DNA from: Thermoclostridium stercorarium subsp. stercorarium DSM 8532
Lineage (GTDB): Bacteria > Bacillota > Clostridia > DSM-8532
Reading direction: 5' to 3'
Assembly: GCF_000331995.1 (NCBI RefSeq)
Contig: NC_020134.1
Location: forward strand, 62,001-126,000
Length of the DNA: 64,000 nucleotides
In this document: positions 54,584 to 64,000 of the stretch, piece by piece
Layout: each line of letters begins with the position of its first letter
Position numbering within the stretch: the stretch's first letter is position 1
Made by a program: the position numbers and the translations under genes
Notes under the pieces: model-generated
Databases searched by the model: none
Told to the model about the DNA's origin: nothing
Seen by the model: the letters and a program-made list of their open reading frames with translations, nothing else

Positions 54584-56263
54584 TTAAAACAGACCTGAGA
54601 TCCTCCCGTCGGGTTGTATGTCCATTCTGCCCGACGCAGGTTCTTTCGGAAGGCCCGGCATGGTCATTATGTCCCCGGTATAAACCACAATAAATCCGGC
54701 ACCTGCCGAAACTCTTAAGTCCTTTACCGTCAAATCAAACCCTTCGGGACGTCCGAGAAGGGTTGGGTTGTCGGACAGCGAGAATTGTGTTTTTGCCATG
54801 CAGATCGGCATTTTGTCAAGACCTAAAGCCTCTATCTGTTTTATTGCCTTTTCGGCTTTGTCGGTGTATATAACTTTAGCACCGCCGTAAATTTCCCTGT
54901 TTATAATGCCGATTTTCTCCTTGATGCTTAAATTCAAATCATAAAGCGGCTCAAAACCGGAAGGCGTGGTTTCTATAAGCCTGCAAACCTTTTTTGCGAG
55001 TTCAATTCCACCTGAACCGCCTTTTTCAAACACTTCGCTTATGGCAACGTCAACACCTAAGTCTTTACAATGGTTTATAATAAAGTCCAGCTCCGCATCG
55101 GTATCGGTATTAAATCTGTTTATTGCGACCAGTACCGGCACTTTGAATTTCCGTATGTTCTCTATATGCTTGTCGAGGTTTGCAATTCCCTTTTTAAGCG
55201 CCTCCAGGTTTTCCTCCGCGAGACTGTTTTTCGGTACCCCGCCGTTATACTTCAGGGCCCTTACCGTTGCCACAAGTACTGCCGCATCAGGTGAAAGCCC
55301 AGCATACCTGCATTTTATATCGAAAAATTTCTCAGCACCGAGATCAGCGCCGAACCCTGCTTCTGTTATTACATAGTCGGCAAGCTTCAGTGCGAGTTTT
55401 GTTGCAATAACGCTGCTGCAGCCATGGGCTATATTTGCGAAAGGCCCGCCGTGCATAAAAGCAGGTGTGTTTTCAAGAGTCTGAACAAGATTGGGTTTTA
55501 TTGCGTCCTTCAATAACAGCGCCATTGCTCCTTCGGCTTTTAAATCCCCGGCCGTCACCGGCTGCCCGCCTGTTGTATATCCTACAATGATTTTCCCAAG
55601 TCTGTTTTTAAGATCGGATATATCCTCCGCCAGGCAAAGAATGGCCATAACTTCTGACGCAACTGTGATTTGGAAGCCGTCTTCCCTTGGGAACCCGTTT
55701 GTTTTGCCGCCCAGTCCGACTATGATGTTTCGCAAAGCCCGGTCGTTCATGTCCATTACGCGCTTCCACGTAATGTTGCGAACGTCTATATTCAGTTCAT
55801 TCCCGTGGTGAATATGGTTGTCGATAAGGGCCGAAAGAAGGTTGTTTGCACTGGTAACGGCATGGATGTCGCCGGTAAAGTGCAGGTTTATATCTTCCAT
55901 CGGTACAACCTGGGCGTAACCGCCGCCTGCCGCACCGCCTTTAATACCCATCACAGGACCCAGCGAGGGTTCTCGCAATGCTACAATTGCTTTTTTGTTA
56001 AGCTTTGCCATGGCCTGTCCGAGGCCGACCGTGGTGGTGGTTTTTCCCTCGCCGGCAGGGGTGGGATTTATTGCAGTTACAAGGATTAATTTGCCGCTGG
56101 TTTTGTTCCTGACCTTTTCAATAAAAGAAAGTTTTACCTTTGCCTTGTAGTCTCCGTACAGTTCCAGGTCGGAACGGCTTATCCCAAGCTCTGCCGCAAC
56201 GTCTTCAATTGGCTTTAAGTGCGCGTTCTGTGAGATCTCAATATCAGTGGGCATGTAAGTCAT
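54584..56263 (-). CDS. fhs: Formate-tetrahydrofolate ligase
   Basis: 559 aa, standard length. P-loop [20 protein letters not shown], active-site [11 protein letters not shown], and folate/monovalent-cation region [16 protein letters not shown]. Makes 10-formyl-THF from formate, THF and ATP, for purine/Met-tRNA supply and, in acetogens, the Wood-Ljungdahl methyl branch. ATG 56263 behind GGAGGAAT. Monocistronic; folD and metF are absent here, so acetogenesis cannot be inferred. Confidence 0.97.
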   Translation of the reverse strand: MTYMPTDIEISQNAHLKPIEDVAAELGISRSDLELYGDYKAKVKLSFIEKVRNKTSGKLILVTAINPTPAGEGKTTTTVGLGQAMAKLNKKAIVALREPSLGPVMGIKGGAAGGGYAQVVPMEDINLHFTGDIHAVTSANNLLSALIDNHIHHGNELNIDVRNITWKRVMDMNDRALRNIIVGLGGKTNGFPREDGFQITVASEVMAILCLAEDISDLKNRLGKIIVGYTTGGQPVTAGDLKAEGAMALLLKDAIKPNLVQTLENTPAFMHGGPFANIAHGCSSVIATKLALKLADYVITEAGFGADLGAEKFFDIKCRYAGLSPDAAVLVATVRALKYNGGVPKNSLAEENLEALKKGIANLDKHIENIRKFKVPVLVAINRFNTDTDAELDFIINHCKDLGVDVAISEVFEKGGSGGIELAKKVCRLIETTPSGFEPLYDLNLSIKEKIGIINREIYGGAKVIYTDKAEKAIKQIEALGLDKMPICMAKTQFSLSDNPTLLGRPEGFDLTVKDLRVSAGAGFIVVYTGDIMTMPGLPKEPASGRMDIQPDGRISGLF

Positions 56264-56603
56264 TTTGACCTTATTCCTCCCTAATGAGCAGAATGGGTTT
56301 TCTGAAAATATGCGCTAAATATAACATTGAGTCAATTCTATCAGATAATGTAGGCCTTGTTCAATAAAAAACAGATAAATTAAATCCGCTGTGCCTAAGT
56401 TAATATATTAAAAGACATATTTCTGGAAATAATATTATATAAGGCAGCAATGGCAAATTCAGGGTATTTATTAAAAATAAACAAAATCCTTGTCCCAAAC
56501 CAAAATATTATTGTCTAAAACGTAAAACACGTTGAAAACGTGAGAAAAAATAAAATATTTTAAACAGGAAGGGCATAAATTCTATAGATTCAGGTTGTCA
56601 TAC
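56264..56603. other. Intergenic region, fhs/veg
   Basis: AT-rich stretch upstream of divergent fhs and veg. Apart from the veg promoters at its right edge I see no gene or clear structure. Confidence 0.5.
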
Positions 56604-56632
56604 TTGACATTAAACCGAATTGCGAGTATAAT
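56604..56632 (+). promoter_or_regulatory. veg promoter P1, perfect consensus
   Basis: TTGACA (56604-56609), 17-base spacer, TATAAT (56627-56632): exact sigma-A consensus in all twelve positions. Confidence 0.85.
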
Positions 56633-56643
56633 CAATCATTTTA

Positions 56644-56673
56644 TTGACATTGGGGTGAAATTTGTGGTATAAT
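56644..56673 (+). promoter_or_regulatory. veg promoter P2, perfect hexamers
   Basis: TTGACA (56644-56649), 18-base spacer ending in TGTGG, TATAAT (56668-56673). Transcription would begin about 20 bases before the veg start codon. Confidence 0.88.
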
Positions 56674-56701
56674 GTCATAGACAAAAGAAGAGGTGATTGG
56701 T

Positions 56702-56950
56702 ATGGTCGAAAAAAACGCGCTGTGCAAAATCCGTAAGGAGATGGAAGCCTGTATTGGTAAAAGGGTACAGCTCAAAACCAACAAAGGACGAAAAAAAGTA
56801 CAAATAAGGGAAGGTATCTTGGAATCCACGTACCCAAGCATTTTCACAGTTCGTTTTGAAAATGAGTTCAAAAATGTGCGCAAAGTGTCTTACAGCTATA
56901 CCGATGTACTGACCAACACCGTTGAAATAAAAGTATGTGGCAGCAAATAA
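56702..56950 (+). CDS. veg: Veg family protein
   Basis: 82 aa from ATG 56702 (GAGGTGAT upstream); GTG 56693 overlaps that site. Characteristic sequence IGKRVQLKTNKGRKKVQIRE followed by GILESTYPSIFTVRF, an SH3-like small beta protein. In B. subtilis veg is among the most strongly transcribed vegetative genes and is linked to biofilm gene control. Two tandem near-perfect promoters here agree with very high expression. Confidence 0.93.
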   Translation: MVEKNALCKIRKEMEACIGKRVQLKTNKGRKKVQIREGILESTYPSIFTVRFENEFKNVRKVSYSYTDVLTNTVEIKVCGSK

Positions 56951-57009
56951 GCATATTGGCTTGGTTCTTTTATATCGGTTGGATTAACGTCTGATTAAAA
57001 TCTAAAAAG

Positions 57010-57060
57010 AAATCCCGGTAGTGCCGGATTTGCGTTTGATGTTTGTTTTTGCCCTTTTTG
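57010..57060 (+). terminator. Possible veg terminator
   Basis: Imperfect 6-bp stem AAATCC/GGATTT with GC interior (57010-57031) followed by T-rich sequence interrupted by G. Weak. Confidence 0.35.
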
Positions 57061-57304
57061 CCGCAGAAAATACAAACAGTCCTGAAATAAAACCCGGTTA
57101 ACTAAGCATACTTATGTCGAAGCTTTTTGTCCTTAATAAAACTTAATAAAAACTGAAATGTTCGTGCAGCTTCTGTTGTGTTTTTTAGGACCTGATTATT
57201 TCCACTGAAAATCTCGGGTAGAAATGCATAAGTTACAGTTAATTGATGTAACTCCGTTTTTGTTTATTTTCCGTATGACAGAATGTTTAAGCGCGGCGTG
57301 ACAA

Positions 57305-57335
57305 AGCCGGAGCTGTTTATGGGCTCCGGCTCTTC
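57305..57335 (+). terminator. GC-rich hairpin in the veg/regulator gap
   Basis: AGCCGGAGC (57305-57313) with GCTCCGGCT (57323-57331), then CTTCTTG. It lies about 350 bases past veg with no gene in between; it could end long veg transcripts or an unannotated RNA from 56951-57304. Confidence 0.5.
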
Positions 57336-57433
57336 TTGTAAGGCGGTTACGTTTGTGGTAAATTAAAATTAAGAGCTATTTTCCCTGTATTTTTTTCGGC
57401 TGAATATACTCAGCGCTGATTTGGTGGGGGTAT

Positions 57434-58967
57434 ATGTTTCAGAGGCAGATCTTCCGAAAGATGTTCTTTTCGTATATATCCATTATCTTAATTTGTTTTC
57501 TCGTCTATACTGCCGTGGTGTTTTATGAAAACAATATAATAAGCCGCGAAAGGACTGTACGGCTGTGCGAAGTGAAAGCCGAGAAATTGTGTAATACGCT
57601 CAAAAGAAGAATTCTCTATGCTGAAAACGTAGTTATAAATCTGAATTATTCCCAGTCGTTGAAAAAGCTTTATTTAAGCCATGTGTCAGGCTCTGGACGG
57701 TAAACATGCCCGGTTTTCATCGAAATACCCCAGTGAGAGTGAGATGGATCGTATTATTCGGGAAATCAGAAACCTTATAGGTGAAAAGAACAGATACAGG
57801 GAAAAAATGCTTACTATCACACCATATGCCCAAACCGGGATGCTGCACGGAGTTCTGACAGGAAATATTGAAAACGACACCATAAGGATACTGATTGAAG
57901 AAAATTTTATGGATCTTATTAAACCATATTTCATTGTGTCGGTGGTAAACTATGCTTTTCATGAACAGATGACGGTGGTTGAAAAGTACTACACAAAGAT
58001 TCAGGAAATTGTCAAAGGCGCATGTAAGCTGTTTTCCACTGAAGAAATACACATAGTCTGCTATAACCGCGACATTTACAACACATTCCTGATTGTTAAT
58101 TTTGAAAACGACGAACCGATGGATGATTTGTTTTTCAGGGTTTTCAATTTTATTCAGGAAAATGTCAAGAAATATAAATGCGTTGTGACAATAGGCGTAG
58201 CGGAGACAAAATGCAATATCAATGAACTTAAGGACGCCTGCGAGGAGGCATTAAGTGCTCTCGATGAAATGATAATAGGAGGACGGGGTACGGTTTATTT
58301 TAACGAGGCGCATAAGGACAGCGATACAGACTATTATTTCCCGAGAAATTTCACCGAAAGAATGACCAAATATATTTCAAAGGGCAGAATTGATGAAATC
58401 AGAAAAATGCTTGGGGAAATATACGAAAAAAACGTAAATATGGGCGGTCCTCCGGAAATGTATCATGCACTGGTTGACGAACTTCACATTTCCGTAATCA
58501 AAGCTCTTAAGGAAGTAACCGATCTTAATTCGGTACATGTTAATATTGAAAAAATTAAAATGCTTGCCACTCTGGAGGAGATATTCAATTACTACGAAAA
58601 GGCCCTTGAATCGGTAATAGACACGTTGAAACAGACCGAAGAAAGTCAGGCCGGGAACAAGGAGCTTGAGAAAAGAATTTTGGAGTTCCTGGAGGAAAAC
58701 TACTGTAATCCTGATTTGTCGCTTCAGTATTTGACTGAGTATTTTAACGTAAGCAGCAAATACATATCCCTTTTCTGCAAAAAATATTTCAATACAACTT
58801 ATTTCAGGTATATTCAGAATAAAAGGATTGCAAAGGCTGTGGAGCTCATCCGGACGGGGAAATATTCTCTTGCCGAAATAAGTGATATGTGCGGATATAC
58901 AAATCTTCTGACTTTCAGACGAAATTTCAAGTCGGTTACCGGCGTAAACCCCAGTGATTTTACCTGA
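57434..58967 (+). pseudogene. AraC-family membrane regulator damaged by internal deletion and frameshift
   Basis: Two frames. 57434-57703 (ATG behind GGGGGT) encodes 89 aa with TM1 (about 10-30) and the start of an extracellular sensor. 57681-58967 in another frame holds the cytoplasmic linker and ends in an AraC double HTH (LEENYCNPDLSLQYLTEYFN ... LAEISDMCGYTNLLTFRRNF). Intact relatives are usually about 750 residues with TM1, a sensor of about 250 residues and TM2; here the sensor and TM2 are missing and the frame changes near 57680-57703. No ribosome site precedes the second frame. Upstream of a sugar ABC operon it should have regulated. Confidence 0.8.
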
Positions 58968-58991
58968 TATGGAAAAATATGATAAATTCAT

Positions 58992-59036
58992 GGTAAAAAA
59001 ATGATGCGTTAAAATTTGAAGCATCATTTTTTTACC
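58992..59036 (+). terminator. Terminator between damaged regulator and permease genes
   Basis: 16-bp perfect stem (58992-59007 with 59021-59036) with seven A and seven T in its outer part; works on either strand. It separates the regulator from the ABC operon. Confidence 0.88.
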
Positions 59037-59170
59037 GTGAAGTGAATTTTTTTGGCAGGTAAATTTTTGACTCTGTACGGCTTTTTGGTTAGATTGTATA
59101 CTTAAATGCGTAAACAGGATAAGGATTTTGGCAACTATCACAAAAAATAATAATAAAGAGGACTGGTTGA

Positions 59171-60127
59171 ATGGGCAGAGTTATGCGTAAAAAAATGACA
59201 AGGGAAGAAAGAAGAAAACTCAGGCAAAAAAATTTAAACAGAGATAAATATTTATTAATGATGATAACCCCCGTCGTTATTTATTATTTGATATTTTGTT
59301 ATTTTCCAATGACGGGAATAATTATGGCATTCAATAAATACAAAACGGCCAGCGGATTAATCGGAATATATACCAGTGAATTCGTAGGCCTTAAATGGTT
59401 CAGGCAGTTTTTCGGATCAGTATATGCGTGGAGACTTATCAGAAATACCTTTTTATTAAACTTTTATTCACTGGTATTCGGGTTTCCCATTCCAATACTG
59501 TTTGCAATTGCGGTAACTCAAATCTACAACGAAAAACTGCAGAAATTTGTTCAAATATCCACATACATTCCGTATTTCATATCCACGGTCGTTGTATGTG
59601 GTATAATTACAAACTTTTTATCGCCGTCAGACGGTATAGTGAACAGGATTTTAAACAAACTGGGCTTTGAAAGCATTAATTTCCTCAGTCTGCCGCAGTG
59701 GTTCAGGCCGATATACGTTATTTCAGGTTCATGGCAGACGTTTGGCTTTAACTCAATTATTTTCGTAGCGGCAATAATGGGAATTTCCCCTGAGTTGTAT
59801 GAGGCGATGAAAATAGACGGCGCTAATAAACGCCAGATTATAACCAAACTGGTTTTACCGAGCATTAAACCCACGGTTATTCTTATTCTTATAATGACGC
59901 TGGGAAGAATTATGAATGTCGGTTTTGAAAAGGTTTATCTCCTTTACAATCCCGCAACGTATGAAACAGCCGATGTAATTCAGACATATGTTTACCGTCA
60001 GGGTATCCTTAGCAATAATTACAGTTATTCAGCGGCTGTTGGACTGTTTAACTCAATAGTAAACTTCACCATTGTGTATTTTGCCAACAGGTTAAGCCGA
60101 AAGCTTACCGACACGGCCGTGTGGTAA
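59171..60127 (+). CDS. Carbohydrate ABC transporter permease, LplB-like (second cassette)
   Basis: 318 aa with six predicted spans after a basic N-terminus (KKMTREERRKLRQKN). EAA loop YEAMKIDGANKRQIITKLVL. Same family as 4814-5743. ATG preceded by GAGGACTGG. It reads through intact, although the regulator upstream and the binding protein downstream are both broken. Followed 53 bp later by the second permease. Confidence 0.9.
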   Translation: MGRVMRKKMTREERRKLRQKNLNRDKYLLMMITPVVIYYLIFCYFPMTGIIMAFNKYKTASGLIGIYTSEFVGLKWFRQFFGSVYAWRLIRNTFLLNFYSLVFGFPIPILFAIAVTQIYNEKLQKFVQISTYIPYFISTVVVCGIITNFLSPSDGIVNRILNKLGFESINFLSLPQWFRPIYVISGSWQTFGFNSIIFVAAIMGISPELYEAMKIDGANKRQIITKLVLPSIKPTVILILIMTLGRIMNVGFEKVYLLYNPATYETADVIQTYVYRQGILSNNYSYSAAVGLFNSIVNFTIVYFANRLSRKLTDTAVW

Positions 60128-60180
60128 TATCGTTAAGCCTGTTGGTATGTCATAAAGAAATATCTGCAGGGAGATGCGCT

Positions 60181-61065
60181 ATGAAATTCAGAGAAAGCAA
60201 CGTCGGAGACAAAATATTTGATATTCTTGTGTATACTTTTGTTGCAATTGCCGTAGTGGTGTGTGTTTATCCCTTCATTTATATTGTCAGCGTATCAATC
60301 AGTTCAGGTGCTGCGGTCAACAGGGGTGAGGTTTGGCTTTATCCGGTAGACCTGGACTTTGAAGCCATGAAAACGGTGCTTGGATACACACAGCTATGGG
60401 TTTCCTATGCCAATACTATCTTTTACACAGTGGTGGGTACCTTTTTAAACATGGTTTTTACATGCTTTGCCGCATATCCTCTTTCAAGAAAAAGCTTTTT
60501 CCTGAGACGCAGGCTGAATTTCCTGCTCGCTTTTACAATGTATTTCTCAGGAGGCTTAATTCCAATTTACATCGTTGTAACGGGTTTGGGGCTTTATAAT
60601 TCACGGTGGGCGATGCTTCTACCCGTGCTGGTAAGCGCCTATAATGTAATGATATGTAGAGCGGCTTTTGAATCGGTGTCGGAGGAACTTTATGAAAATG
60701 CAGCTCTGGAAGGCGCCAATGATTTCGTTATTCTATATAAAATAGCGATACCGGTAATAAAGCCGACATTGGCGGTGTTAACGCTGTATTACGCCGTTGC
60801 GCATTACAATGACTTTTTCAACGCGATGCTGTATATCAGTGACAGAAGCAAGGAACCGCTTCAGTCATTCCTCAGGCGTGTATTGCTGCAGGCCTCAATG
60901 GAGATTATGCAAACAACCAGCCTTGATATGGCCGCGCTTAACCAGTCCACACTTCAGGTCCGCTATGTATGCATTGTTTTGGCTATAATTCCTGTCCTGA
61001 TTTTTGTACCTTTTGTCCATAAGTATCTGGTTCAGGGTACAATGCTTGGAGCGGTAAAGGGTTAA
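60181..61065 (+). CDS. Carbohydrate ABC transporter permease, LplC/YtcP-like (second cassette)
   Basis: 294 aa from ATG 60181 (GGGAGATG upstream); a longer frame from 60121 overlaps the previous gene and is rejected. Six predicted spans, EAA loop YENAALEGANDFVILYKIAI, and C-terminus VHKYLVQGTMLGAVKG parallel to the paralogue at 5768-6667. Intact. Confidence 0.9.
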   Translation: MKFRESNVGDKIFDILVYTFVAIAVVVCVYPFIYIVSVSISSGAAVNRGEVWLYPVDLDFEAMKTVLGYTQLWVSYANTIFYTVVGTFLNMVFTCFAAYPLSRKSFFLRRRLNFLLAFTMYFSGGLIPIYIVVTGLGLYNSRWAMLLPVLVSAYNVMICRAAFESVSEELYENAALEGANDFVILYKIAIPVIKPTLAVLTLYYAVAHYNDFFNAMLYISDRSKEPLQSFLRRVLLQASMEIMQTTSLDMAALNQSTLQVRYVCIVLAIIPVLIFVPFVHKYLVQGTMLGAVKG

Positions 61066-61197
61066 AAGAAGCAAGTGCAGAATTTCCCGGTATACGTTTT
61101 TTAATGCAATACAATGAGTCAGTATATCGGGAGGTTATATAGATTGATATATTAATTTTTTCCCAAATGGCACAAAAAAACAAGAGGAGGAGTATGT

Positions 61198-62797
61198 ATG
61201 AAAAGGCTGCTCGTATTACTGACGGCTCTCTGTATGATTCTGGCGCTGGCTGCATGCGGCAAAGGTTCAACAGCAGGAACCGCAACCCAGGGTAATAAAT
61301 CTGTGCAGACCGAAGACGATGATTATTATGACGGTAAACCTCCAATTACCAGAAAACCCGGCCAATCGTTAAAAATCCTTGCCAGAACCTCAAACTATAC
61401 GAACGTAGACATTGCCAACGCGGAGATAGTTAAAAAAGTTATTGAGAATGCAGGCATAACCGTTAACTGGCAGTTGGTTGATCACGGTAACTATTCGGAT
61501 GCGGTAACCCCGATGTTGTTATCGGGTAATGTGGATGCGGATATAATACAGATTCCTGATAAAGATCAGAACCAGACGTATATAAAATCAGGTTTGTTTG
61601 TACCTCTTGACGAATACTTTGATTATATGCCCAACTTTAAGGCATGGCTTGAAAAAAATCCTGTAATAAAAGCAGAAATAACCGCCGATGACGGTCATAT
61701 CTACTATCGGAACAAACGTAGGTAAGGATTATCAGCCGGTATTGATGTGTAACAAGGTATGGCTGAAGAAGGCCGGTAAAGATATACCCAAAACACTGGA
61801 CGAATTTGTGGATCTGATCCGCCATTACAAAGCAAATGACATGAACGGCAACGGGAATCCTAACGATGAAATTCCAATGAGCGTAACTGAAGCATTTCTT
61901 CCATACATGTTCGGGCCGGCTTTTGGACTTGACCTGGTAAGCGGTTTTCAGGCCGATGAAAACGGAAAAGTAAAATATGCGTATGCCGATCCGGAAAACT
62001 ATAAAAACTATCTTGCATTTCTGAACAGTCTTTACAGGGAAGGTCTTCTTGAAGTCGAATATACATCTTTAAATCGTGACCAAATTGTTGAAAGAGTCTC
62101 AAACGATTTAACAGGGATAGTGTTTGATTTCAGTTGGCAGATGTCTATGCTGTACAGCCCCTCGCTACCTTATTACGACGGAACGGAAGAGACGGCATTT
62201 GTTGGTGCACCGCCGCTTTCAGGAACCCATGAGGGGTTCTATGTCGGGCGCATCGAACTCGGCAATATGTTCGGAGTGAATGCAAAATCCCAGAATATCG
62301 TTCTGGCGTGCAAATTCCTTGATTACGCCATGAGCGACGAATGTCAGGAAATGTATCAGTGGGGAATTGAGGGCAAGAGCTACATTGTGGATGAAAACGG
62401 AAACAAAAAGTTTACAGAACAGGCGCGGGACAACGACTGGCTGCAGCAGTTAGGTATTAATCCGGCGTTTGTTTATCCGGCACAGCAGTCGGTAGCGTCC
62501 ACCGACGAACTTGTAGCCGACTGGCATGCGAGAATAAATGCAGAAATAAGACCATACGTTAAAGATCCGTGGCCTTTCATATATTCCACCGAAGAAGAGG
62601 CGGAAATTATTAATACATACTTTGTAGACATTGAAACCTATGTTAAAGAAAATGCAACGGCGTTCATTACAGGCACGAAGAGCCTGGATGAATTTAATGA
62701 CTATCTGGCAGGGCTGGAATCCCTGAATCTGAAACAGGTACTTGAAGTAAGACAGGCGCAGTATGATCGTTTCCTGAAAGCTTATAAAGGCAACTGA
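61198..62797 (+). pseudogene. Extracellular sugar-binding lipoprotein, frameshifted
   Basis: ATG 61198 behind AGGAGGAG; signal peptide with lipobox LALAAC. The first frame stops at 61725 after ITADDGHIYYRNKRR; the second (open from 61688) continues as IGTNVGKDYQPVLMCNKVWL and runs to 62797. Homologues read GHIYY-I-GT at this point, so loss of two bases (or gain of one) near 61703-61711 explains the break. Joined, the protein would be about 530 aa, normal for the LplA family. Sequencing error cannot be excluded. Confidence 0.85.
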
Positions 62798-62808
62798 TTA
62801 AAAGACGC

Positions 62809-62861
62809 GGGAACGGTTTTCCCTTGTTGCGTCCGCCGCAAAAAGGGAAAAAGCCGTTCCC
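62809..62861. terminator. Bidirectional terminator at the end of the second sugar cassette
   Basis: GGGAACGG (62809-62816) with CCGTTCCC (62854-62861), continued by TTTTCCCTT/AAGGGAAAA with a bulge and an inner TTGCG/CGCAA; T-rich flank. Serves the convergent genes. Confidence 0.85.
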
Positions 62862-62874
62862 TTATTGTTTTCTT

Positions 62875-64000
62875 TTAATGTGTTCCGCCTGTTCTGTAAT
62901 CATCGCTTGAACGCTTGTCGGTATCATAGAATACAATATCCCCGTCCTTCAGCTCAAAGGTTGCTCCATAATAGTCTGTCTTTGTATGCGAAAAGCCTTC
63001 CCGCTCAAACATATTGCAATACTGCGCACCCCAGTAGCTTAACACAGGGCTGTCGAAGTCTCCGTTCTTTATTGTTTCTATTCTGAAATTCACAATTATG
63101 TACCCGTCTTTTAGCCAGAAACTTTCCCTGCCCGTAAGCCCGTTGTTTTTCCTCCCGTATTCGGCCACGTCAAATCCTGCAGGCGCCGCATAAACATCAT
63201 TGGGAATGTAATATTCGCCATACCATCTTTGAACCGATTGCAGCACCCTGTCGGCATTCACACCCGGCGGTAGGTTTTCCGTATTGCCCGTAAACGTCCT
63301 TTGGTACTTCGACAGCACTATCCGGTCGAGCCAGCCGATGGGCGACAGCCTGTTCCTGAACATATCAGCGTTTAGCCCAAGTATCCGCGCGGTGTTTGTT
63401 ATTTCTTCTTCGGGAACGTCGCGGTAAATATCGCCCAGCTTCATAAACTTCGGATTATCCCTGTTTCTGCCCGTGGGTTCTATTTTCACAAAGTAATTCA
63501 TTTTGCCGCTGAATTCCTCATGATACCATAAATCCACTTTCTGCCGGCCGGTCCCGTCCTTTCTGACGTAATAGAACTCGGGGATTATGCTTATATGGTC
63601 ATTGTCGCCGTAATAACAACCCACTGTGGTAAGGTCGAACCTGAAAGTATAACCTGTTTTTAACGCGCCGCGGTTTTTGTAAACGGCGTGGCTTCCCTCA
63701 AGAATAGGAAGGGTAAACAAAGGGCTTATTCCGCGGTCTTTTCCTTCTTCGTCCCTGGTTCCGACGTAATAGCAGTTACCCGTATGCCCGGAGGTGCCTT
63801 TGCTTTTCCGGAATACATTTTCCCAAAGCTTGTCGGCTATGCCGGTAACCCTGAACCCGTATATCCTGCCAATGACCCGGACGGGACTGTTCCGCACCGC
63901 CACATAGTTGTTTATATTGAGATTGGCAAGGTATTCTTTTGTGTTTAAATCGGGGGCATTTACCGCTATCTGCCTGAACTCGACTTCATAGTCCCCTTCG
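62875..64000 (-). CDS. Unrecognised large protein (5' end outside window)
   Basis: At least 375 residues; the frame stays open to base 64000, and GTG 63903 is only an internal codon. The sequence shows beta-rich segments with many aromatic residues (GYTFRFDLTTVGCYYGDNDH, FYYVRKDGTGRQKVDLWYHE) and no catalytic motif or membrane helix in the visible part. It may belong to a large clostridial protein family of unknown function (DUF5704-like, a guess). It ends at the bidirectional terminator shared with the second sugar cassette. Confidence 0.6.
   Translation of the reverse strand, partial: EGDYEVEFRQIAVNAPDLNTKEYLANLNINNYVAVRNSPVRVIGRIYGFRVTGIADKLWENVFRKSKGTSGHTGNCYYVGTRDEEGKDRGISPLFTLPILEGSHAVYKNRGALKTGYTFRFDLTTVGCYYGDNDHISIIPEFYYVRKDGTGRQKVDLWYHEEFSGKMNYFVKIEPTGRNRDNPKFMKLGDIYRDVPEEEITNTARILGLNADMFRNRLSPIGWLDRIVLSKYQRTFTGNTENLPPGVNADRVLQSVQRWYGEYYIPNDVYAAPAGFDVAEYGRKNNGLTGRESFWLKDGYIIVNFRIETIKNGDFDSPVLSYWGAQYCNMFEREGFSHTKTDYYGATFELKDGDIVFYDTDKRSSDDYRTGGTH

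Noticed and set aside
58377-59141. 254-codon minus-strand open frame over the damaged AraC gene
   Set aside because: Antisense to a recognisable AraC domain and crosses a strong terminator; composition not protein-like.
1-64000. CRISPR arrays, insertion sequences, prophage or attachment sites
   Set aside because: No regularly spaced repeats, transposase or integrase motifs were found while reading both strands.

Overview
This window reads as chromosome of an anaerobic, endospore-forming, flagellated, plant-glycan-using member of the Clostridia, close in style to Thermoclostridium/Acetivibrio-type thermophiles; the genus is an inference. The evidence is a full sporulation block (spoIID, spoIIQ-type M23, spoIIID, mbl), bofA and a CotS-like coat gene, an oxygen-sensitive class III ribonucleotide reductase, formate-tetrahydrofolate ligase, S-layer (SLH) proteins, fucosidases and several YesMN/LplBC-type sugar ABC cassettes. 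Moderate GC, purine-rich Shine-Dalgarno sequences and frequent TTG/GTG starts fit. No insertion sequence, prophage or CRISPR array was seen.

Layout. 1-1059: 3' part of an amidohydrolase. 1290-8534: an intact sugar-uptake cassette (sensor kinase, AraC-type response regulator, two permeases, solute-binding lipoprotein). 8626-12619 (minus): ribosomal protein L25 preceded by a three-gene glycan operon whose promoter carries a perfect CIRCE (HrcA) operator. 12943-16185: a cobalamin riboswitch with a visible promoter, P1 helix, antiterminator and terminator in front of nrdDG. 16186-16600: a possible structured RNA. 16601-21588: dcd, an acetyltransferase, a DUF2974 hydrolase, an O-antigen-ligase-like membrane protein, tRNA-Ser(CGA) and mgsA. 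21977-23247: cdsA and tadA. 23514-30773: sporulation, cell-shape and flagellar-rod genes in the Bacillus-like order spoIIID-mbl-flhO-flhP, then flgJ and a phosphodiester glycosidase. 30868-32607: an SLH/transglutaminase protein.

33018-36874 is a lantibiotic-immunity-type ABC system with its two-component system, in which the ATPase and first permease are collapsed by an internal deletion into one in-frame chimera. 37050-44496 is an L-fucose module (GH95, GH29, AraC regulator, two dehydrogenases/reductases, fucose mutarotase). Its two outward promoters share an inverted repeat with identical half-site spacing and identical distance to an exact TATAAT box, so I infer one activator-controlled regulon. 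A 30-codon amidohydrolase-like remnant lies downstream. 44954-50323: tRNA-Pro(TGG), branching enzyme glgB and an eight-FN3/SLH surface protein. 50842-56950: DUF1385, prmC, DUF2508, bofA, cotS-like, fhs, and veg behind two tandem consensus promoters.

57434-62797 is a second sugar ABC cassette, paralogous to the first, but with its AraC-type membrane regulator damaged by an internal deletion and frameshift and its binding protein frameshifted. It looks like a decaying copy with intact permeases. 62875-64000 (minus) is an unrecognised large protein running off the window.

The observations most worth checking are the shared fucose operator, the heat-shock (CIRCE) control of a glycan operon, the B12-riboswitch control of a class III reductase, the ATPase-permease chimera, and the two-hit decay of the second sugar cassette.
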